A DNA stretch of 64,000 bases from Sthenelais limicola (lineage: Eukaryota; Annelida; Polychaeta; Phyllodocida; Sigalionidae): the NCBI GenBank assembly GCA_942159475.1, contig OW804096.1, positions 134,903,285 to 134,967,284 of the forward strand, in the 5' to 3' direction. The notes under the pieces are model-generated. The model searched no databases. It saw nothing but the letters and a program-made list of their open reading frames with translations, and was not told the origin of the DNA. Shown here piece by piece: positions 50,001 through 52,940 of this stretch (position 1 is its first letter; each line of letters begins with the position of its first letter). A program made the translations under genes and the position numbers.

Positions 50001-52940
50001 GTAAGGTTTTTCTAGGTAGGGGGGGTAAATCGGAAACACACCAATTTTTTTTTTGCCCAAGCCTTGTGCAGCTGCAGCACACAAATATACACTATAAAAT
50101 ATACGTTATATATTTTTTTTTTTATGCCGATGGCCTGACGAGTCATTATTAGCGAAACCATGTAGTGTCAAACCAATGATATTTCCATTGGGAAGAAGGA
50201 ACCTTTTATTAGTGTCATTAATCATTTATTCTCATATGGGAATTTTTGAGGATACAGACATCAGTTTTCCTTTTTAATTTCATGAAAATATGTATCAATA
50301 ATGAGATTAAAACGCTTGGGATATTTGCCTAGCAACTAGCGCACCCCTTGTTGATGTCACCATGACATCTCCAAGGGACTAAGGTCTTGGTAACCTACGT
50401 CTGAAGAAGTTAAGGTTCTTCAGTTACATGGTAGCATTTGAGGGGAGAAGGTGCCGCATCGCGACGTCTAATAGCCAAGATTCGGAATGGGACATGCTGA
50501 CTGGTAGACTGGGGCCAGAGTAGAGGAGGCTGGGTAATTTTGACCGGAAGAGGGGTCAAGCCACCTGTGTTTACATTATGAGGGTGCAGGTTTCAATGGA
50601 CCCAGAGAGGGCCCTTCATTAAATGTTATTTTAGAGACAGAAAAACATTTAATATTGCCACGAAATTTTAGGATATATGAGACAACACCATGCCCTATCT
50701 TCATCTTAGTTAATGTTCCTTTAATAGTTATGGAAAACAAATAACAGAACAAATGTTGTGTCTAGGTGCAGGTTGAGTGCATGATGCATGCACCCGCACT
50801 GTGTTTGAGCGGGGGTGTACCTACAGCTGTGGTCAGTGCCCCACCCACTTTCAGATAGGCCCCAGTGCCTGTATGAAATCAGTGCCAGATGTGGTATTTC
50901 GACCTAAAGACAGCGTTTCGGTTCTTGCCTATTAAAATATAAGTTATAATCAGACAAATAGTCAGACAAACAATGCTAACATACAGTAATTAAACCACCA
51001 AATCTACATTTAATTCACAATTAATACTGATGTTTTGTTCTATTTTCTTAGTCATTTTTTTTTAAAAAAATGTGCCATAAGATTTTAGTTGAATTTATAA
51101 GTTGTTCTCTCGAATTATACACAGATTAAACACACAGGAATTATGATGAAGGCTCCTTCCAAATATGACGATTGTTTAACGTTTGTTAACAAACTTATTC
51201 ACAAAACTATCTTTCAATATGTAGTTCTGCTGATATCCGGGAACGGGGATATCACGGATATTAACAGTTCTATGAATCAAGTATTTCCAAAGGATAACTT
51301 AGGAAGTTTATGTCTTTGTCAGTTTGTATGTTTGTTAAATAACTTGTTATTTATTGGAAACCTCTTGTTATTTACAGATATTTTACCCAGATTTAATCGA
51401 CAAAACGAAAACACCGGAATACTTCCTGGTAAGTTTATTATATTTATTAGCAGTTTTTATGGTATATAGTTATTTGAATAACTATATACATTGTATACCA
51501 GAAAAACGGTATGGTATATATAGTTATTTAAATAACTATATATACCAGAAAAACGCCAGTCCTCCATTAAGTATTAAGCGAGTTAATCCTTCCCTATATT
51601 AAGTGAGTGAATCCTTATCAGCACTGGCCATTCTGTAATCAGAATACAAAACAAAATGTAGGATTGTGGCGAAGTTATCAATGAAGTCTGTATGTAAAAG
51701 TGACTGTACCCGCCTGATCATGTACTTGTAATACGCTTATAGTCGACATGGGAGGCGTTCAGTGTTGAGATTTGAACATATCTGACTACGTTAGGATTGG
51801 TAATCTGATTACTATTATATCTGGGTCAGATTTTCAGAAAATGCATAATCTACAGTTCTACATATCTGTCAAATTTTGCTAAATTAGAGTGAAGGTTGAT
51901 AAATACTGGATATATCTGAGTATATTCTGTATTGTTTTCATTCAATAAATCTGTCTGGTTATGTTGAACTGTATTTTGAACCTGATTTTCCTCTTAAATT
52001 TGGGTTATTTGAGAGGATTGGTGAAGGTGAAATTGTACGTTTTCTGAAGATTTGACCCATGTAGGCACTAAAACATTCACTCGCTGGATTTGGGTTTGTT
52101 CTTTTAATATGATTGTAAAATGTGCTCGCCTTTTATTATACAAAATATATTTCATCGCCACTACTTGTGGCTACTTGTTAAATGTAGGGCTATTGCATCA
52201 TTACTAGTGTTAATATGGTGGATGTATGTTTACAGACGCCGTGCAATGACAACAAGGACTTCGCTGAGCTGCGGTTCCACTCTGGGCCACCATACGAGGT
52301 ATGTACATAGTAGCTCTGGTTAAACCACTCTGGGCCACCATACGAGGTATGTACATAGTAGCTCTGGTTAAACCACTCTGGGCCACCATACGAGGTATGT
52401 GCATAGTAGCTCTGGTTAAACCACTCTGGGCCACCATACGAGGTATGTACATAGTAGCTCTGGTTAAACCACTCTGGGCCACCATACGAGGTATGTACAT
52501 AGTAGCTCTGGTTAAACCACTCTGGGCCACCATACGAGGTATGTGCATAGTAGCTCTGGTTAAACCAAAGTCAACGTCCTTAAAATACATATGCAATAAA
52601 AGCTATTGTTTATTCATCTAAAATTTACCTGAATGTACAATTTAAAGAGTATGATTTCAAAAAAAGTTCTGGGGGCATATCCTATGGGTGTTTTTCCCTT
52701 CCCAGAAATATTACAGTATTTTTGCCATGACTCCACCTTCATCTCTGTATCACATAAAAATGTTATTATGTTTCTGGCAGTCAATGTGACACTGAATAAT
52801 TGCTCTGGTTGCAGGATATCGCGTTTAAGATCGTTAACCGTGAGTGGGAGTACTCGTACAAGCGCGGCTTCCGCTGCCAGTTCCACAACAACATCTTCCA
52901 GCTCTGGTTCCACTTCAAACGTTACCGCTACCGCCGCTAG
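16904..52940 (+). CDS. CACTIN: Cactin, whole gene (17 coding exons, 728 aa)
   Basis: The exons listed below join in frame without a stop: 2187 nt, 728 residues, near the 758 of human CACTIN. Order: an Arg/Ser/Lys-rich N-terminus (residues 1-118), the conserved MGWDDEYAGYTNGDNPFGD region and charged coiled-coil (about 150-260), the cactin mid domain (to about 440), an acidic low-complexity linker (about 440-570), and the highly conserved C-terminal domain (about 590-728) with KYRPRKPRFFNRVHTGFEWN, KIVQGYKFNIFYPDLIDK and the terminal WFHFKRYRYRR. Cactin is a nuclear, spliceosome-associated protein first found as a partner of the IkB protein Cactus in flies; in human and fission-yeast cells it is needed for accurate splicing. 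Every intron obeys GT-AG. Intron 6 (22049-34152) contains an antisense Gypsy element. Several splice junctions are tandemly multiplied (see arrays). Identification rests on remembered family sequence and is very secure. Confidence 0.95.
17592..17846 (+). CDS. CACTIN: CACTIN exon 2 (residues 33-118), SR-like region
   Basis: Acceptor TTATTTCTAG. Encodes Ser-rich then Arg/Ser/Lys-rich sequence (KRSRSRSRERSRDGKKKRHR), typical of splicing-factor N-termini. Donor CAC|GTGAGT, phase 2. Confidence 0.9.
18557..18626 (+). CDS. CACTIN: CACTIN exon 3 (residues 118-141)
   Basis: Acceptor TTTGCTGCAG; encodes KQKELMKALETPEEKRARRL and then AKK. Donor AAA|GTAGGC, phase 0. Confidence 0.9.
18690..18795. repeat. 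TAGTACAAAATAT degenerate tandem repeat
   Basis: Four to five imperfect units of about 25 bp (TAGTACAAAATATTG then TTTTTCAG) in intron 3. They contain TTTCAG strings that resemble acceptors. Confidence 0.7.
19511..19564 (+). CDS. CACTIN: CACTIN exon 4 (residues 142-159)
   Basis: Acceptor CTTAATTTCAG; EAKEKKRMANMGWDDEYA; donor GCG|GTATGT, phase 0. Confidence 0.9.
19617..19819 (-). mobile_element. MITE family A, copy 2
   Basis: About 203 bp, inverted relative to copy 1, in CACTIN intron 4. ATAT flanks both sides (19613-19616, 19820-19823). Confidence 0.8.
20394..20540 (+). CDS. CACTIN: CACTIN exon 5 (residues 160-208)
   Basis: Acceptor CGTTGCTAG; GYTNGDNPFGDVHLLETFRW, start of the conserved mid region; donor AGG|GTCAGT, phase 0. 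Confidence 0.95.
20972..21326 (-). mobile_element. MITE family B, copy 4
   Basis: In CACTIN intron 5. Ends GGCCAAAAAA and TTTTTTTTGGCC, TAA duplications (20969-20971, 21327-21329). Contains a 22-base C run near 21007 and a 15-base C run near 21260. The 145-codon frame through it is an artefact. Confidence 0.85.
21914..22048 (+). CDS. CACTIN: CACTIN exon 6 (residues 209-253), charged coiled coil
   Basis: Acceptor GGCTTGTTCAG; encodes a Glu/Arg-rich helix (EREREMEERDRERERLQRE) then YFSAWEKQEDT. Donor ACG|GTCAGA is weak at +4/+5 and precedes the 12.1-kb intron. Phase 0. Confidence 0.9.
22225..22304. repeat. 80-bp near-perfect palindrome
   Basis: Arms GAACCCCTGCCGACCAAACC and CCATATAACTGAGGAGTG face their reverse complements across a 6-base centre, so the transcript could form a stem of about 36 bp. 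It lies in intron 6. Confidence 0.85.
22330..22813. other. Intron 6 sequence left of the retroelement
   Basis: Poly-T tract and AT-rich intron sequence; no feature apart from the AATAT flank of the element at 22809-22813. Confidence 0.5.
22814..23579 (-). mobile_element. 3' LTR of the Gypsy element (766 bp)
   Basis: On the minus strand it starts TGTAACGACGGGTG directly after a polypurine tract and ends TGCTGTTTTACA, giving TGTAA/TTACA inverted ends. It contains two AATAAA signals (minus strand, near 22943 and 22885) for cleavage and polyadenylation. No second copy exists in the window, so boundaries rest on the end motifs and the flanking AATAT. Confidence 0.7.
23580..23593 (-). promoter_or_regulatory. 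Polypurine tract
   Basis: Minus strand AAGGAGGGGAGAG immediately before the LTR start; primes plus-strand DNA synthesis in LTR retroelements. Confidence 0.8.
23734..25035 (-). CDS. Accessory ORF downstream of pol (433 aa), unknown function
   Basis: Lies where env sits in Gypsy-type elements, but no signal peptide or membrane helix is seen, so it is not an ordinary envelope gene. Visible features: a Cys/His cluster at residues 8-26 (CCLCGELVVGHIQLHFPVC), possibly zinc-binding; a very basic stretch at 54-66 (AKRRRRSRRAK) like a nuclear localisation signal; a disordered middle with three A(P/S)G(V/A)TAR repeats; several QATQT repeats (about 235-285); and a C-terminal globular-looking region (about 290-433). 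The first ATG (25035) sits inside a strong 3' splice site (TTTTCTTGCAG|G, AG at 25022). If spliced, translation would start at ATG 25020 (428 aa). I recognise no family. Confidence 0.75.
   Translation of the reverse strand: MFSCRMYCCLCGELVVGHIQLHFPVCPAAQLPPPLEPASVAPAPGPAAAPVPSRSAKRRRRSRRAKLARETPQGASCAPGVTARQETSPTPAGPGPRPTPRSSASGVTARPAGSSVRKTSSGEMLRPTPRGTKCASGATARPYRNPSPPQTKERPAAFPSGNRDFRYYCPDGQLRETPLDNLPPLRRESPAPPSEERAEPDSDWDQSPGFVLVDQEDWDQSLSIAPERESECQSVHQATQTDPDSQDEATQTGTGSNDQATQAGGGPLLRTQETATQTGGPVNAMYLSAGLELPPNVGHHLTAIVPPLGTNISFSDGRVGQVVAPSGLFLHLGSADTVNGGHSLLNELGIGVANRLTHRAMGLWSIMCLPPYFPLAGSQRGGTFSLGLHMIDRRLIDNNIRHFADMIREFFDRGYQDEHLSLQELLTQLRRMD
25021..25140 (-). promoter_or_regulatory. 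Cluster of splice signals between pol and the accessory ORF
   Basis: In order on the minus strand: donor GTAAG|GTAAGTCTG, acceptor CCACCCTACAG|AACC, donor TAAAG|GTAAGAAAC, acceptor TTTTCTTGCAG|GATG. The strong consensus at all four suggests that the accessory ORF is expressed from a spliced subgenomic RNA; the use of each site is inference. Confidence 0.55.
25221..32216 (-). CDS. Gypsy gag-pol polyprotein frame with an in-frame upstream integrase fragment (2331 codons)
   Basis: Single frame. Residues 10-460 are a second copy of RNase H plus most of integrase; the first nine residues come from flanking DNA. From 461: gag, with an Arg/Asp/Pro-rich repeat block (about 598-700, RDDERRPPQGD units), a CCHC zinc knuckle (CYRCGKPGHFAREC, about 999-1012), aspartic protease (DTG about 1123), reverse transcriptase (YLDD about 1551), RNase H, and integrase with an HHCC zinc site and catalytic Asp 2038, Asp 2098 and Glu 2134 (35 residues between the last two), then a C-terminal region ending in PLPSP. 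No chromodomain seen. In the upstream fragment the first two Asp (372, 432) remain but the Glu is lost at the junction. Protease-RT-RNase H-integrase order defines Ty3/Gypsy. The gag start may have been lost; MDRRRRRSKTPWG (just after the junction) is one candidate. Confidence 0.9.
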   Translation of the reverse strand: MSLITDTTILKERLVRAPILAYPNQVSQFILDTDASNCSIGSVLAQVQDNVERVIAYGSRTLQPAERNYCVTRRELLAVVFFIGKYRHYLYGKQFLVRTDHGSLRWLWSQKNPEGQLARWLESLAPFQFTIEHRPGRLHTNADALSRIPCPFPCAQCGLEHDDPALTKRSKSKEKDKDKDVHVRAASTRRTLGRRGRSRRKRTNAQATLLPTTEVDKWSDESLRKAQAEDPILSTVSSWGTQRPTADEISSHHPDVKYWWSQFDLVGLTNGMLTYKWSGKDGPVEKVILPKTLAEPLLAVLHDHPCGGHMGPEKTLVRVRQSRFFWRHLSRDVRNWCRRCDVCFCTKHRSPVHKSPMKSMPTGAPMERVAMDIMGPLPTTDCNNRFILVIADYFTKWVEIIALPDHRAETVAEALVETIFCRLGVPQQLLSDQGSDFNSNLMQQLCKLFHVDKVRTSPWQAPERVQSHIDSDSDNSRRGSPTRTPRMDRRRRRSKTPWGEFAGPPTYPGGYGSDVGYPTQGHAYGDHNPPPPWVQGWNPGWAPQMTEGMQWPYMGAPPWIPPMHPPRDYGAKYGEEPRPPYGYHNVTEDNVYSPQEDRPEEGRPPRDDRPRDRLPRHDERRPPRGDRDDERRPPRVDRDDERRPTRGDRDDERRPPQGDRDDERRPPQGDRDDERRPPQGDRDDERRAPLRGREGERRPPQDARQNERRPSPDVRREGRQRNGRPQRRGNYHDERSPPRAYRWGERRPQRDTHLGERHPGRNGIKPRTYDGSISWEEYRNYFERLTRINGWSEDEMVDLLLVQLTGEAQRYVDGENPRVQRSYEALDVALQRRFGIQQHAAVHKSTLRGRVRKEGEALGALAQDIRTLVKLAYPEFSPSAAEVMAIDRFTHALDAATLRKAVYDAEPETLDVAVQVAAREEAWTGMEKQSQPSGTTKVRFRGTSPEHGPAMKELQNKVDFLSSRLEELQQTVRDERQARSKDRGSGSPHRFGSQGQSTCYRCGKPGHFARECRQGRSPSPNPWPQGPREASASPHRHNHQERHNSSERGKGFVRGDSPYPPRQPSTSPSASQQGHLDIAGHAVEGPSRAQRAGDVVRDRREREMRVLARVESEGVREEVAALIDTGAEKSFVSQSMVTRFRQRGTDMAMRSCGIRVFAINGTSIPIHSTVELTVVNKLGAFNHRFLVCDLADELILGYDFLRKHQLEWSWNFEDLRLAGQTEPAAGLPLQGQGRAGPQDVLAAMDIIIPAFHGVTVPGIVLERPNFREGTISPCDQLFTTHGLKAENTVVTLDGGHITIHLTNRTPEIIEIDQGTCIALVEQVQGEDLESPQFQFRRSLQPQEEMVALGDEACQFLKGEDQQAVRKLLGDYRDIFACSGEPLGQTDMVQHYIDTGEARPQKLRPHRTPMHLQHVVREEVDKMLERGVIQPSDSPWAAPVVIVKKKDGSHRFCVDYRKLNEVTRKDAYPLPHIEDNLNALGGSGWFTTLDLASGYWQVGVTPEDQSKTAFCTKEGLYEWTVMPFGLCNAPSTFERLMDKVLRTEKGNGVLIYLDDVIIHGTSPQELLERVRRVFECFRRANLKLKPTKCHLFRKEVEFLGHVVSGNGIRTDDAKTNKVKDWPSPQTKKQLRAFLGLTSYYRRFIQGYAEVAESLNRLTGKDTAFNWSGKEEAAFLALKERLVRAPILAYPNQVSQFILDTDASNCSIGSVLAQVQDNVERVIAYGSRTLQPAERNYCVTRRELLAVVFFIGKYRHYLYGKQFLVRTDHGSLRWLWSQKNPEGQLARWLESLAPFQFTIEHRPGRLHTNADALSRIPCPFPCAQCGLEHDDPALTKRSKSKEKDKDKDVHVRAASTRRTLGRRGRSRRKRTNAQATLLPTTEVDKWSDESLRKAQAEDPILSTVSSWGTQRPTADEISSHHPDVKYWWSQFDLVGLTNGMLTYKWSGKDGPVEKVILPKTLAEPLLAVLHDHPCGGHMGPEKTLVRVRQSRFFWRHLSRDVRNWCRRCDVCFCTKHRSPVHKSPMKSMPTGAPMERVAMDIMGPLPTTDCNNRFILVIADYFTKWVEIIALPDHRAETVAEALVETIFCRLGVPQQLLSDQGSDFNSNLMQQLCKLFHVDKVRTSPWRPQSDGQVERMNRVIGCMLRQLVHENQKDWDQHLPLIGMAYRSTVHSTTGFTPNEMMFGRECQLPQAVLATPPGEEMSIPGIATYVTNVQRRLESCHGLARQHIGTAQRQQRKYYDRKTACRTFERGTAVWLFDPTKKIGQNPKLKNVWTGPFVVTCPVGRLNVEIRDGPRGRKRVVHIDRIEQMKGCVDEDWVERVLSATPLPSP
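25841..27192 (-). repeat. Duplicated segment, downstream copy (1352 bp)
   Basis: RNase H to integrase of the complete pol; identical by eye to 30839-32190 at an offset of exactly 4998 bp (1666 codons). Confidence 0.9.
30839..32190 (-). repeat. Duplicated segment, upstream copy (1352 bp) fused to gag
   Basis: Left border: both parental sequences share CTCTGGGGC and GCCAAGGAG around the junction at 30829-30848, a microhomology of about nine bases. Right border: at 32190 the match stops abruptly and flanking DNA begins. All six-frame translations of the two copies agree, so divergence is very low or nil. Confidence 0.9.
32193..33234. other. Intron 6 right of the retroelement; short 27-bp duplication
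   Basis: GAACGTTGGTCTCTGAGATT plus seven bases is present twice in tandem at 32273-32326. On the minus strand TGGAGCCCTGGGCG (near 32262) resembles a primer-binding-site leader of an LTR element, but no LTR could be confirmed. A GATAAGATACTACTTTATTT tail near 32576 matches (inverted) one near 57545. Confidence 0.4.
33235..33468 (-). mobile_element. MITE family A, copy 3
   Basis: 234 bp in CACTIN intron 6, TAAA duplicated on both sides (33231-33234, 33469-33472). Confidence 0.85.
33469..34152. other. Intron 6 end, no feature seen
   Basis: Minus-strand frames of 63 and 99 codons at 33605-33904 lack coding character or splice context. Confidence 0.5.
34153..34296 (+). CDS. CACTIN: CACTIN exon 7 (residues 254-301)
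   Basis: Acceptor TTGTGTTTCTAG; FHLQQAKLRSKIRIEDSRAK and EMHEPYTCLN, closely matching the family; donor AAT|GTACGT, phase 0. Confidence 0.95.
34988..35222 (-). mobile_element. MITE family A, copy 4
   Basis: In intron 7; TAAT duplicated (34984-34987, 35223-35226). Confidence 0.85.
35453..35502. repeat. 50-bp palindrome
   Basis: Arms ACCTGCACGAATTAATTAA and complement around a 12-base centre (TTATTCATGTGG) in intron 7. Confidence 0.85.
35580..35690 (-). other. Retroposon-tail-like segment
   Basis: CACTGAAGAAGTTACGAAAG followed by AAATGTTGGCTTTGT and an A-rich AATAAATAAAA stretch, resembling the structured end of Penelope-like or LINE elements; compare 985-1045 and 54515-54600. Confidence 0.3.
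35789..35942 (+). CDS. CACTIN: CACTIN exon 8 (residues 302-353)
   Basis: Acceptor CTAACCCAG; GLTITDLEDLLEDIKVYLEM, FWRDITIITEDEIEKLRK, IDPTTK; donor AAAG|GTAGGC, phase 1. This donor is the first of about 74 tandem copies. Confidence 0.95.
35921..38007 (+). repeat. 28-bp array of the exon 8 donor, about 74 copies
   Basis: Unit GTAGGCTAGATTGACCCC then ACCACTAAAG. The first unit is the real end of exon 8 (AAGATTGACCCCACCACTAA then AG|GTAGGC), so each unit carries the last 20 or so exon bases and a donor-like site. Many units have GT changed to GC (AAAGGCAGGC). A few units carry an extra GTTTA. Reading past the true donor gives a stop (AAA GGT AGG CTA GAT TGA) in the first unit. Confidence 0.95.
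38141..38312 (+). mobile_element. MITE L with TTAA-type duplication
   Basis: 172 bp, long imperfect inverted repeats of about 50 bp each (GGGTGGTCTCCACTGGCTGC at left, complement at right), in CACTIN intron 8. TTAAT flanks both sides (38136-38140, 38313-38317). TTAA duplications are seen in piggyBac and Kolobok; the class is not further resolved. Confidence 0.75.
38318..38873. other. Intron 8 end, no feature seen
   Basis: AT-rich intron; the 74-codon frame at 38581-38805 has no support. Confidence 0.5.
38874..39020 (+). CDS. CACTIN: CACTIN exon 9 (residues 353-402)
   Basis: Acceptor GTTTGTGTTTCAG; DFVGERRSGINASVADDVAG then FLKVKKLSQLAMLEAKIKAK; donor ATGTGG|GTGAGT, phase 1. This donor is the first of about 19. 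Confidence 0.95.
38962..40760 (+). repeat. 95-bp array of exon 9 end plus donor, about 19 copies
   Basis: Each unit holds the last 59 bases of exon 9 (frame: A M L E A K I K A K L Q G G E G V D V), an intact GTGAGT donor and about 36 intron bases with TCTATTTACTGATGTAGGGG and a G run. Two units (near 39995 and 40105) have long G runs. Differences in the exon part fall at TTG/CTA, GAG/GAA, GCA/GCC, ATC/ATT, AAA/AAG and AAA/AAG, all synonymous, apart from one GAG to AAG and a 7-base deletion in the last unit. Read-through meets TGA 6 codons past the junction. Confidence 0.95.
40938..41405 (+). repeat. 64-bp array leading into the exon 10 acceptor, about 7 copies
   Basis: Unit GCTTATTTCCACTGATTACT then GATTAATATAGGCATAATTATAGGCC and GGATATATTCATATACA. 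The last partial unit provides the pyrimidine-containing TATTTCCACTGCTACAG of the true acceptor, so the branch/pyrimidine region has been multiplied. Confidence 0.9.
41406..41515 (+). CDS. CACTIN: CACTIN exon 10 (residues 402-438)
   Basis: Acceptor CCACTGCTACAG; GYWESFLAQLKAHMARTRLR and LFKLKQQ; donor CAG|GTCAGG, phase 0. Confidence 0.95.
41718..41952 (-). mobile_element. MITE family A, copy 5
   Basis: Intron 10; ATAT duplicated (41714-41717, 41953-41956). Confidence 0.8.
42042..42381 (+). mobile_element. MITE family B, copy 5
   Basis: Intron 10. Right end CTTGGCC; the left GGCC is lost. It supplies the uninterrupted sequence that proves the nested insertion at 2891. Confidence 0.75.
42569..42771 (+). 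CDS. CACTIN: CACTIN exon 11 (residues 439-506), acidic linker
   Basis: Acceptor TTGGTTTTCAG; QGIESAPLFPIMPGEDDTSP then repeats of GTSG and an EEEEQEQEEEE tail; donor GA|GTGAGT, phase 2. The linker is variable across the family. Confidence 0.9.
42842..43187 (-). mobile_element. MITE family C, copy 2
   Basis: Diverged reverse-complement copy of 1351-1693, in intron 11 (shares TCTCACTGCGCATGTC and CATAATTC-type segments). Confidence 0.7.
43388..43845 (+). mobile_element. MITE M (GGGGGCCCACACTGA ends)
   Basis: 458 bp in intron 11, inverted ends GGGGGCCCACACTGACGGC and GCCATCAGTGTGGGCCCCC. The interior has repeated CACAAAG/CTTTGTG-type motifs that fold back. Target duplication unclear (TAT/TAG). 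Confidence 0.7.
43911..44642 (+). repeat. Tandem copies of the exon 12 acceptor and exon start
   Basis: Three upstream copies of TTCCCCCACAG|TGATGAGCC with 70 or so bases of exon 12 sequence (exon-like starts at 44239, 44374 and 44509) precede the true acceptor (44643) at 135, 135 and 134 bp. Two shorter relatives with CCACAG|TGATGTC lie at 43918 and 44194, separated by MITE A copy 6. Each decoy ends in AGC CTA TAA, an in-frame stop, and has no donor. The only exon differences (copy 3, GCC GGT for GCT GGC) are synonymous. Confidence 0.95.
43930..44165 (+). mobile_element. MITE family A, copy 6, inserted in the exon 12 acceptor array
   Basis: ATAT duplicated (43926-43929, 44166-44169). It sits just downstream of the first decoy acceptor, within array sequence. 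Confidence 0.8.
44643..44832 (+). CDS. CACTIN: CACTIN exon 12 (residues 506-569)
   Basis: Last of the tandem acceptors. DEPVITEEDVIEQNYTEYEA then GSYSPAYISPGSLDPDTIIY; donor AAG|GTAACA, phase 0. Confidence 0.9.
44850..44962 (+). repeat. Duplicate of the exon 12 donor, plus 18-bp repeats
   Basis: AGGTCCCTATAGACCTGCAC then CGCCAAG|GTAACA (donor-like GT at 44957) repeats the end of exon 12, 124 bp downstream. Between them are three GTAGTTACACCTGTA-type units. Confidence 0.8.
45473..46005 (+). mobile_element. MITE N, long inverted-repeat element containing repeat F
   Basis: Inverted ends of about 38 bp (CTTTTATTTGTGAAAGGATG and onward, one mismatch) at 45473 and 46005, with an inner hairpin (AAGGATCCCTCGGGC/GCCCGAGGGATCCTT, near 45550-45590). 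Repeat F copy 2 lies inside. In CACTIN intron 12. Confidence 0.75.
45617..45946 (+). repeat. Interspersed composite repeat F, copy 2
   Basis: Nearly identical to 3921-4250, including the paired GAAGTCTGTACACTTGTTA arms; nested in MITE N. Confidence 0.85.
46387..46542 (+). CDS. CACTIN: CACTIN exon 13 (residues 570-621)
   Basis: Acceptor GTTGTGTTGACAG; KRAREGMNDDEAQFSVEVPL and DKYRPRKPRFFNRVHT, start of the conserved C-terminal domain; donor ACC|GTAAGT, phase 0. Confidence 0.95.
46543..47434. other. Intron 13, first part; no gene seen
   Basis: CT-rich patches near 46730-46780 and 46890-46950; no supported exon on either strand. Confidence 0.5.
47435..47667 (+). mobile_element. MITE family A, copy 7
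   Basis: Intron 13; TACGT on both sides (47430-47434, 47668-47672). The last C of the right end is replaced. Confidence 0.8.
47936..47996 (+). repeat. Dispersed copy of the exon 13 donor
   Basis: CACACCGTAAGTAGCTGCC and TGGCGTGCTGGGAACTA match the true exon 13/intron 13 junction (46533-46580). The donor-like GT is at 47948, 1405 bp downstream. Confidence 0.8.
48170..48404 (+). mobile_element. MITE family A, copy 8
   Basis: Intron 13; ATGT duplicated (48166-48169, 48405-48408). Confidence 0.85.
48727..49325. repeat. Pair of 75-bp AT-rich direct repeats
   Basis: TTGATTTCCCTTAATTAATT and following ATATAATTTCCCTTAATTAA, ACCATGTCTTAATAC recur at about 48731 and 49250, about 520 bp apart; a partial third copy is near 49165. 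Confidence 0.8.
49567..49650 (+). CDS. CACTIN: CACTIN exon 14 (residues 622-649)
   Basis: Acceptor GTGTTTGTTTTGCAG; GFEWNKYNQTHYDIDNPPPK then IVQGYKFN; donor AAT|GTAAGT, phase 0. Confidence 0.97.
49706..50058 (+). mobile_element. MITE family B, copy 6
   Basis: Intron 14; left end GGCCAAAAAA, right end TTTTTTGCCC with one change; CAA may be the duplication. Confidence 0.75.
50059..51377. other. Intron 14, remainder; no gene seen
   Basis: The 108-codon frame at 51143-51469 overlaps exon 15 in another frame and has no splice or composition support. Confidence 0.5.
51378..51428 (+). CDS. CACTIN: CACTIN exon 15 (residues 650-666)
   Basis: Acceptor CTTGTTATTTACAG; IFYPDLIDKTKTPEYFL; donor CTG|GTAAGT, phase 0. 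Confidence 0.97.
51823..52058 (+). mobile_element. MITE family A, copy 9
   Basis: Intron 15; more diverged ends (TTTGACCC at right); target duplication not clear. Confidence 0.75.
52236..52298 (+). CDS. CACTIN: CACTIN exon 16 (residues 667-687)
   Basis: Acceptor GTATGTTTACAG; TPCNDNKDFAELRFHSGPPY then E; donor CGAG|GTATGT, phase 0, first of six tandem copies. Confidence 0.97.
52276..52566 (+). repeat. 48-bp array of exon 16 end plus donor, 6 copies
   Basis: Each unit has the last 22 exon bases (CACTCTGGGCCACCATACGA then G), an intact GTATGT donor and ACATAGTAGCTCTGGTTAAA. Only the intron part varies (GTATGTGCATAG in some). Read-through meets TAG after GAG GTA TGT ACA. Confidence 0.95.
52815..52940 (+). 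CDS. CACTIN: CACTIN exon 17 (residues 688-728 and stop)
   Basis: Acceptor GCTCTGGTTGCAG; DIAFKIVNREWEYSYKRGFR then CQFHNNIFQLWFHFKRYRYR plus R, stop TAG. The last residues are nearly invariant in cactins. Confidence 0.97.
   Translation, partial: DIAFKIVNREWEYSYKRGFRCQFHNNIFQLWFHFKRYRYRR

Noticed and set aside
51143..51602. Two plus-strand frames of 108 and 82 codons
   Set aside because: They overlap CACTIN exon 15 in other frames; the conserved frame is the cactin one.
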